Source: Alphaproteobacteria bacterium (lineage in GTDB: Bacteria > Pseudomonadota > Alphaproteobacteria > Sphingomonadales > Sphingomonadaceae). Taken from it: a stretch of 5,460 nt of DNA. The translations under genes and the position numbers were made by a program. Positions 1 to 3,681 of the stretch are shown one piece after another. The stretch is from NCBI GenBank assembly GCA_028293055.1, contig JAQGLD010000387.1, forward strand, positions 1 to 5,460. The letters are read 5' to 3'. The first letter of the stretch is position 1, and each line of letters opens with the position of its first letter. The notes under the pieces are model-generated. The model ran no database searches and was not told the DNA's origin. It saw nothing but the letters and a program-made list of their open reading frames with translations.

Positions 1-57
1 TCGACCTACGACGCGCTCGGCCGCCGCTTCGCTGTCGGCGCCCGGCTCAAATTCTGA
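1..57 (+). CDS. C-terminal end of an outer-membrane beta-barrel protein, probably a TonB-dependent receptor (partial)
   Basis: Only the last 18 codons and a TGA stop (55-57) are in the window; the gene starts to the left. The peptide ends RRFAVGARLKF. Alternating polar and hydrophobic residues and a terminal phenylalanine are the hallmark of the last beta-strand of outer-membrane barrels, which the BAM complex recognises. The preceding Tyr-Asp-x-Leu-Gly-Arg-Arg stretch resembles the end of TonB-dependent receptors, where a last loop leads into the final strand. The receptor assignment is inference from this short tail; another barrel protein such as a porin cannot be excluded. Nothing can be said about the substrate. 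A strong inverted repeat 8 bp after the stop probably ends its transcript. Confidence 0.7.
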   Translation, partial: STYDALGRRFAVGARLKF

Positions 58-65
58 GAGGAGGC

Positions 66-95
66 AAGGCCGGACGAGCTTGCTCGTCCGGCCTT
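66..95. terminator. Perfect 14-bp inverted repeat, likely bidirectional terminator
   Basis: The arm AAGGCCGGACGAGC (66-79) is exactly complementary to 82-95, leaving only two T bases between the arms, so the top of the hairpin must open to a larger loop. It lies between the end of the barrel-protein gene (+) and the 3' end of the tRNA gene (-), which converge here. The position and very GC-rich stem fit an intrinsic terminator serving both strands. There is no long T run on either side, only the two T bases that close the repeat, so termination strength is uncertain. Confidence 0.65.
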
Positions 96-120
96 CGCAT
101 CGTGCCTCGGCTCGGGGGAC

Positions 121-196
121 TGGTGGGCCGGCCGGGGCTCGAACCCGGGACCTCGCGATTAAAAGTCGTGTGCTCTACCAACTGAGCTACCGGCCC
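121..196 (-). tRNA. tRNA-Lys, anticodon UUU (TTT), CCA encoded
   Basis: Read on the minus strand, 76 nt fold into a canonical cloverleaf. The acceptor stem GGGCCGG pairs with CCGGCCC in seven perfect pairs. The D arm is GCTC/GAGC with loop AGTTGGTA. The anticodon loop is CTTTTAA, with TTT at positions 34-36. The variable loop is AGGTC, and the T arm CCGGG/CCCGG carries loop TTCGAGC. Discriminator A and CCA are encoded (121-124 on the plus strand). The layout matches known bacterial tRNA-Lys(UUU) closely. One oddity is that the anticodon stem CACGA/TCGCG has an A28-C42 mismatch; the other four pairs are Watson-Crick. It appears to be a single gene lying between folK and the barrel-protein gene. 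Confidence 0.97.
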
Positions 197-201
197 TCGC
201 C

Positions 202-229
202 AATCCAACGCACAAAAGCACCCTGTCAG
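202..229 (-). promoter_or_regulatory. Possible promoter for tRNA-Lys
   Basis: On the minus strand, CTGACA (plus 224-229) matches the -35 consensus at five of six positions. It is followed after 16 nt by TGGATT (plus 202-207), a poor -10 with three of six matches. A start about seven bases downstream would fall almost at the first base of the mature tRNA, which leaves little 5' leader and weakens the assignment. Transcription could instead come from folK upstream, since no convincing terminator separates the two. Confidence 0.25.
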
Positions 230-274
230 CGGGCCCCAAAGGCCGGTTTCCACTAGGAGCGGGTGCCGCGATGG

Positions 275-742
275 TCAACCGCGTGCCTTGCCATGAAGGG
301 CAAGCAGCTGGCGGGCGGTTCGGCCGGTGATCGGGTCGCGCCAGGCGGGCGCGATCTCGGCCAGCGGCTGGAGGACGAAGCGGCGCTCGCGAAAGGCGCG
401 ATGCGGGACGACGAGTCCGGTCGATTCGAACGGCCCTTCGGACCACAGGATGATGTCGAGATCGAGAATGCGCGGGCCCCAGCGGCGGCCCGAGCGGCGG
501 CCGAAACTGCGCTCGGTCGCCTTGAGGATGGCGAGCAATTCGGCGGGGTCGAGTTCGCTCTCGACGATCGCGACCGCGTTGGCGAAGCTCCGGCCGGCGG
601 GGCCGAGCGCCGGAGTCAAGCGGATCCGCGACAGGCTCCGGCTTTCGATCGCGCGCGCCGCGGCTCGGATCGTGTCCGCCGGAGCACCGTGGCGGCCGCG
701 CCGGTTCGAGCCCAGGGCCACCGCATATCTTGTCTTCGCCAT
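275..742 (-). CDS. folK: 2-amino-4-hydroxy-6-hydroxymethyldihydropteridine diphosphokinase (HPPK)
   Basis: The 155-residue product transfers pyrophosphate from ATP to 6-hydroxymethyl-7,8-dihydropterin, the cytosolic step of folate synthesis just before dihydropteroate synthase. Visible family motifs are YAVALGSN (6-13), FANAV (53-57), the core RWGPRILDLDIILW (87-100) and VPHRAF...RRFVLQPLAEIAP (112-132). Asp94 and Asp96 in LDLDI correspond to the two magnesium-binding aspartates of the E. coli enzyme, and length is close to its 159 residues. The ATG at 742 was chosen because it places the GSN strand at the normal distance from the N-terminus; an upstream extension to 787 would add 15 Arg/Cys-rich residues and overlap the glycosylase gene. 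The ribosome binding site is weak: an AGG lies about ten bases upstream. The gene stands alone here, with no folB or folP beside it. Confidence 0.95.
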   Translation of the reverse strand: MAKTRYAVALGSNRRGRHGAPADTIRAAARAIESRSLSRIRLTPALGPAGRSFANAVAIVESELDPAELLAILKATERSFGRRSGRRWGPRILDLDIILWSEGPFESTGLVVPHRAFRERRFVLQPLAEIAPAWRDPITGRTARQLLALHGKARG

Positions 743-765
743 GGGCCGGCACCTAGAGCAGCGAC

Positions 766-1440
766 GTGACTCTCGAAAGCCCTGCAAGTCCGGTGCCCGA
801 ACTGGAGCCGCCGCACGATTGCGGCCGCTGCGCGCGGCTCGTCGCCTATCGTGGAACGCTGCGCAGCGCTCAGCCGGACTGGTGGAACGGTCCGGTTCCG
901 GTGTCGGGTGATGCCGATGCGTGGTTGGCGATCGTCGGCCTGGCGCCGGGTGCCAAGGGGGCCAACCGTACCGGCCGCGCCTTCATCGGCGACGAATCCG
1001 GACGATTGCTGTTCGCGACCCTGCTCGGCCACGGGCTCGCGAGCGGAGCCTATGACGATGCGGGCGAGGGTGGGCTGCGTCTGCGCGGGGCGGCGATCGT
1101 CAACGCTGTGCGGTGCGTGCCGCCGGCCAACCGGCCGCTGGCCGATGAGATCGCAGCTTGTCGCGTCTATCTGGGCCCGGTGCTGGCACGGCTCGACAGC
1201 GTCCGGGTCGTGGTCGCGCTCGGGCGCATCGCCCACGAGGCGGTGGTGCGAAATTCGGGCGGGCGTCTCGCCGCCTTTCGCTTCGGCCATCTCGCCGAAC
1301 ATGATCTTCCAGGCGGCCGGGTCCTGATCGATAGCTATCATTGCTCGCGCTACAACCAGAACACCAACCGGCTGACCGCCGAGATGTTCGACGCGGTCTT
1401 TGTCCGAGCGCTGCGAATTCGTGACGGCGGCGCTACGTAG
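766..1440 (+). CDS. Family 5 (UDGb-type) uracil-DNA glycosylase with iron-sulphur cluster
   Basis: The 224-residue protein belongs to the uracil-DNA glycosylase superfamily, which removes uracil and often other deaminated bases from DNA to start base excision repair. Motif 1 reads GLAPGAKGANRT (58-69) and lacks the catalytic Asp/Asn of classical family 1 enzymes, as is typical of family 5. Motif 2 is SYHCSRYNQNT (190-200), with His192 and Asn197. Four cysteines, C19 and C22 near the N-terminus plus C117 (in VRCVPP) and C132 (in ACRVYL), have the spacing of the 4Fe-4S cluster ligands in family 4 and 5 enzymes. The GTG at 766 is the only start giving a normal N-terminus ahead of the CxxC; no strong ribosome binding site is visible before it. 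The start lies 23 bp from the divergent folK start. The Cys after the motif 2 His, where many members have Pro, looks like a lineage variant rather than damage. Confidence 0.9.
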   Translation: MTLESPASPVPELEPPHDCGRCARLVAYRGTLRSAQPDWWNGPVPVSGDADAWLAIVGLAPGAKGANRTGRAFIGDESGRLLFATLLGHGLASGAYDDAGEGGLRLRGAAIVNAVRCVPPANRPLADEIAACRVYLGPVLARLDSVRVVVALGRIAHEAVVRNSGGRLAAFRFGHLAEHDLPGGRVLIDSYHCSRYNQNTNRLTAEMFDAVFVRALRIRDGGAT

Positions 1441-1450
1441 AAGTCCGCAG

Positions 1451-1478
1451 ATGACTTCGCCGTGAATCCATTTATTCT
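1451..1478 (+). promoter_or_regulatory. Possible promoter for the small membrane ORF
   Basis: ATGACT (1451-1456) matches the -35 consensus at four of six positions and is followed after 16 nt by TATTCT (1473-1478), which matches the -10 at four of six. This sits in a locally AT-richer patch, unlike the surrounding GC-rich coding sequence. It would give a very short leader before the ribosome binding site at 1492. The match is weak and could be chance. Confidence 0.3.
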
Positions 1479-1491
1479 CAACGGCCTAAGC

Positions 1492-1496
1492 AGGAG
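1492..1496 (+). promoter_or_regulatory. Ribosome binding site for the small membrane ORF
   Basis: AGGAG stands 9 nt before a GTG at 1506, a good spacing, and 3 nt before another in-frame GTG at 1500, which is too close. It is one of the clearest Shine-Dalgarno matches in the window and the main support for the short gene downstream. Confidence 0.5.
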
Positions 1497-1505
1497 ATTG
1501 TGGGC

Positions 1506-1634
1506 GTGGGTCAAGGACGGGAAATTCAGGCTGAAGAGTCCATGCTGATCGGGGAAGCCGGCATGACTCGTCTGTTCGGCGCCGCTGTGCTGATCTGGAC
1601 CGCGGTCATCGCGGCCGCAATCTGGATGTTCTGA
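1506..1634 (+). CDS. Small single-pass membrane protein, unknown function (candidate)
   Basis: A 42-codon reading frame starts at GTG 1506 and stops at TGA 1632-1634. Its N-terminal half is polar and acidic (GREIQAEES). Residues about 22-42 form one hydrophobic helix, LFGAAVLIWTAVIAAAIWMF, that reaches the C-terminus. A Thr-Arg pair just before the helix could flank it on the cytoplasmic side. The start was chosen from the AGGAG at 1492-1496; GTG 1500, ATG 1542 (30 residues) and ATG 1563 (23 residues) are in-frame alternatives that keep the helix. It lies 65 bp after the glycosylase gene and converges on aguB, with a small hairpin just past its stop. No family is recognised. It could be a genuine small protein or a chance frame; the ribosome binding site and coherent helix favour a gene. 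Confidence 0.5.
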   Translation: MGQGREIQAEESMLIGEAGMTRLFGAAVLIWTAVIAAAIWMF

Positions 1635-1635
1635 A

Positions 1636-1651
1636 GCCGGCGACTGCCGGC
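1636..1651. terminator. Small hairpin between convergent genes
   Basis: GCCGGC (1636-1641), the loop GACT and GCCGGC (1646-1651) form a 6-bp GC-only stem with a four-base loop. It fills the 22-bp gap between the small ORF stop (1634) and the aguB stop (1657), where a bidirectional terminator would be expected. There is no clear T tract, so function is inferred from position. GCCGGC is itself a palindrome and common in GC-rich DNA. Confidence 0.4.
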
Positions 1652-1656
1652 AGATT

Positions 1657-2505
1657 CTAGATATCCTGCGCGATCCGTCCGTAGAGATCGGGCCTGCGAT
1701 CGCGAAAGAAGCCGAACGCGGCGCGGTGCTTCTTCGCCTGCTCGAGATCGACCTCGGCGACGAGCACGCCGGTCTCCGTCGCTCCGAACTCCGCCAGCAT
1801 GTCGCCGCGCTCGTCGCAGATGAAGCTGTGGCCGTAGAAACGCTGGCCATGCTCGGTGCCGATGCGGTTGGCGGCAACCACGGGTACGACATTGGATACC
1901 GCATGCCCGATCATCGCGCGCCGCCACAATCGGCTGGTGTCGAGCTCGGGATCGTGCGGCTCGGTGCCGATCGCGGTCGGGAACAGCAATATCTCGGCAC
2001 CCATCAGCATCAGCGAACGCGCCGTCTCCGGATACCATTGGTCCCAGCACACACCCGCGCCGATCGTTCCGAACGGCGATTTCCACACCTGGAAGCCGGT
2101 GTTTCCGGGCCTGAAGTAGAATTTCTCCGAATAACCGGGGCCGTCGGGGATGTGGCTCTTGCGATAGACGGTGAGAACCTCCCCGCGATCGTCGATCATC
2201 GCCAGGCTGTTATAATGGTGATGCCCTTCCGCTTCGAAGAAGCTGGTCGGGATCCACACCTTCAGCTCGGCGGCGAGCTTGCGCATCGCAAGCACCGCGG
2301 TGTGCTCGTCCGCCGGCAGCGCGCGGGCGAAATGCCCCTCGTCCTGCGTGCGGCAGAAATAATGGCCTTCGAACAATTCCGGCGGAAGGATCAGCCTCGC
2401 GCCTTTTCCGGCGGCCTCGCGGACGAGCTCCGAAACGGCGGCGATATTCTCGTCGGCGCTGTCGGTGAAAGCGAGCTGGAGCGCGGCTACGGTCAGGCTG
2501 GTCAT
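1657..2505 (-). CDS. aguB: N-carbamoylputrescine amidase
   Basis: The 282-residue enzyme is a carbon-nitrogen hydrolase (nitrilase superfamily) that converts N-carbamoylputrescine to putrescine, CO2 and ammonia in the cytosol. The catalytic triad is visible: Glu43 in PPELFEG, Lys116 in VYRKSHIPDGPGY and Cys153 in GAGVCWDQWYPE. The KSHIPDGPGYSEKFYF and CWDQWYPE(T)AR stretches are characteristic of AguB rather than of other amidases. The C-terminal FFRDRRPDLYG also fits. The ATG at 2505 gives the normal family N-terminus (LTVAALQLAF); an in-frame GTG at 2550 would add 15 residues and lie 3 bp after the aguA stop, but lacks family resemblance. No clear ribosome binding site precedes the ATG, so translation may depend on aguA. 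It lies 48 bp after aguA on the same strand, so the two are probably one operon. Confidence 0.95.
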   Translation of the reverse strand: MTSLTVAALQLAFTDSADENIAAVSELVREAAGKGARLILPPELFEGHYFCRTQDEGHFARALPADEHTAVLAMRKLAAELKVWIPTSFFEAEGHHHYNSLAMIDDRGEVLTVYRKSHIPDGPGYSEKFYFRPGNTGFQVWKSPFGTIGAGVCWDQWYPETARSLMLMGAEILLFPTAIGTEPHDPELDTSRLWRRAMIGHAVSNVVPVVAANRIGTEHGQRFYGHSFICDERGDMLAEFGATETGVLVAEVDLEQAKKHRAAFGFFRDRRPDLYGRIAQDI

Positions 2506-2553
2506 TGGGGCTATATAGGGGATGTCGATGCTGGCGCTACTCGGGTTCACGGA

Positions 2554-3567
2554 TCAGGCCGGAACCTGCTGGCTGATGCAATGGAAGCTGCCCCCGCCGG
2601 TCAGGATATGGTCGGCGCGTAAGCCGAGCGTCTCGCGATCGGGGAAGAGCGCCGCGATCGCGGCAACCGCAGCTTCGTCGTTGGCCGCGCCGTAGAGCGG
2701 CACGACCACCACCGCATTGCCGATATAGAAGTTCATGTAGGATGCCGGGACGGTCTCTTCGTCGCGCAGCACCAGGCCCGGCGAGGGGAGGGGGACCACA
2801 TCGATCCCGAAGGCCCTGGCCCGCGCTCGAGCGTCGGCGTAGACCGCCGCATTGGGATCGTCGTCGCCCTCTGGGACGGGGATGGCGAGGCGGCCCTTGG
2901 CGACGAAGCGGGCCAGATTGTCGACATGGCCGTCCGTATGGTCGTTGAGCAGGCCTTCGCCGAGCCACAGCACGCGATCGAGGCCGAGGTCGTCGCGCAG
3001 GCGGCGCTCGACATCCTCGCGGACCATGCCCGGATTCCGGTTGGGGTTGAGCAGGCATTGCTCGGTCGTCACCGCAAATCCGCTTCCGTCGACATCGATC
3101 GCGCCGCCCTCGAGCACCCAGTCGTGGGCGGTCGCAAGCAGGCCGGCGGCCTGGGCGAGGCGAAGTCCGATCGTGTCGTCTCCGGCAAGCTGATATTTGC
3201 CGCCCCAGCCGTTGAACCGGAACAGCGCTCCGCAGCGATCGCCCCTCCCGAGGATGATCGGGCCGGTATCGCGCAGCCAGATGTCGCCGAACGGTTGGAC
3301 GAGGACGTCGATGCCCCCGCCCAATCGGCGGGCTGTGGTCGCGGCAGTCTCGTCGTGCGCGACCAGACGAACCGCCTCGCCCTTGCCATCGGCGTGGACC
3401 GACCGGGCGAATGCGGCGACCTCATTCTGAGCCGGCTCGAGATCGTCTTCCCAGAGCTCGGCGTGGCTTGGAAAGCCGATCCAGACCGATTCGTGCGCCG
3501 CCCATTCGGGCGCCTGCCTCCTAACCGGCGCCGCGTCATTGGGATCCCAAGTCGTTTCGTTCGCCAA
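2554..3567 (-). CDS. aguA: Agmatine deiminase
   Basis: The 337-residue cytosolic enzyme hydrolyses agmatine to N-carbamoylputrescine and ammonia. It belongs to the guanidino-group-modifying (peptidylarginine deiminase-like) fold. Visible motifs, in order, are GDIWLRDTGP (94-103), WVLEGGAIDVDG (150-161), LLNPNRNPG (172-180), NDHTDGHVDN (208-217, with His214) and GGGSFHCISQQ (324-334), where Cys330 is the catalytic nucleophile. All key residues are present and the length is slightly short of the usual 340-370. The start is a TTG at 3567, chosen because a GGAG lies 6 nt upstream and no ATG or GTG occurs in frame before the conserved domain; a TTG may hold down expression. aguB follows 48 bp downstream, giving both steps from agmatine to putrescine. 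Arginine decarboxylase is not in the window. Confidence 0.95.
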   Translation of the reverse strand: MANETTWDPNDAAPVRRQAPEWAAHESVWIGFPSHAELWEDDLEPAQNEVAAFARSVHADGKGEAVRLVAHDETAATTARRLGGGIDVLVQPFGDIWLRDTGPIILGRGDRCGALFRFNGWGGKYQLAGDDTIGLRLAQAAGLLATAHDWVLEGGAIDVDGSGFAVTTEQCLLNPNRNPGMVREDVERRLRDDLGLDRVLWLGEGLLNDHTDGHVDNLARFVAKGRLAIPVPEGDDDPNAAVYADARARARAFGIDVVPLPSPGLVLRDEETVPASYMNFYIGNAVVVVPLYGAANDEAAVAAIAALFPDRETLGLRADHILTGGGSFHCISQQVPA

Positions 3568-3573
3568 GATTCG

Positions 3574-3577
3574 CTCC
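3574..3577 (-). promoter_or_regulatory. Ribosome binding site fixing the TTG start of aguA
   Basis: On the minus strand GGAG stands 6 nt ahead of TTG (3567-3565). This spacing decides for the TTG start, since the reading frame offers no nearby ATG or GTG. Confidence 0.6.
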
Positions 3578-3631
3578 GCTGCACGATGCCGGCGCGGACT
3601 AGCTCCATTCGCCCGGCTTGCACAGTTCTGC

Positions 3632-3660
3632 TTGACCTGTCACGGCCGGACCGGGCAACT
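3632..3660 (+). promoter_or_regulatory. Possible promoter or operator for the S9 peptidase in the aguA-peptidase divergent region
   Basis: The 114 bp between the divergent aguA and peptidase starts must hold both promoters. TTGACC (3632-3637) matches the -35 consensus at five of six positions, but the hexamer 17 nt downstream, GCAACT, is a poor -10. The -35 overlaps a short inverted repeat, TGAC-CT-GTCA (3633-3642), which could be an operator. GACCGGG also occurs twice, at 3649-3655 and 3667-3673, the second copy overlapping the ribosome binding site. No comparable promoter for aguA was found on the minus strand. Confidence 0.3.
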
Positions 3661-3670
3661 CATTGAGACC

Positions 3671-3676
3671 GGGGTG
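3671..3676 (+). promoter_or_regulatory. Ribosome binding site of the S9 peptidase gene
   Basis: GGGGTG, continuing into GAAATC, stands 5 nt before the ATG at 3682. It supports this start over the in-frame ATG at 3754, which would delete the signal peptide. Confidence 0.55.
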
Positions 3677-3681
3677 AAATC

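Noticed and set aside
47..253. A 68-codon plus-strand frame across the tRNA encoding a VAQLVEHTTFNREVPGSSPG-like peptide
   Set aside because: It is the translated complement of tRNA-Lys, a well-known spurious protein in databases. There is no independent coding evidence.
159..752. Long minus-strand frame (197 codons) overlapping folK and the tRNA, ending SSVGRAHDF
   Set aside because: It is an out-of-frame shadow of folK, and its C-terminal part is translated tRNA. The Arg/Pro-rich composition is typical of wrong-frame reading in GC-rich DNA.
616..1341. 241-codon minus-strand frame opposite the glycosylase gene
   Set aside because: It lies antisense to a gene with clear catalytic motifs, matches no known family, and has a biased composition. 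GC-rich codons suppress stops on the opposite strand.
1726..2622. 298-codon plus-strand frame opposite aguB
   Set aside because: The minus strand encodes aguB with its complete catalytic triad; the plus frame has no family resemblance.
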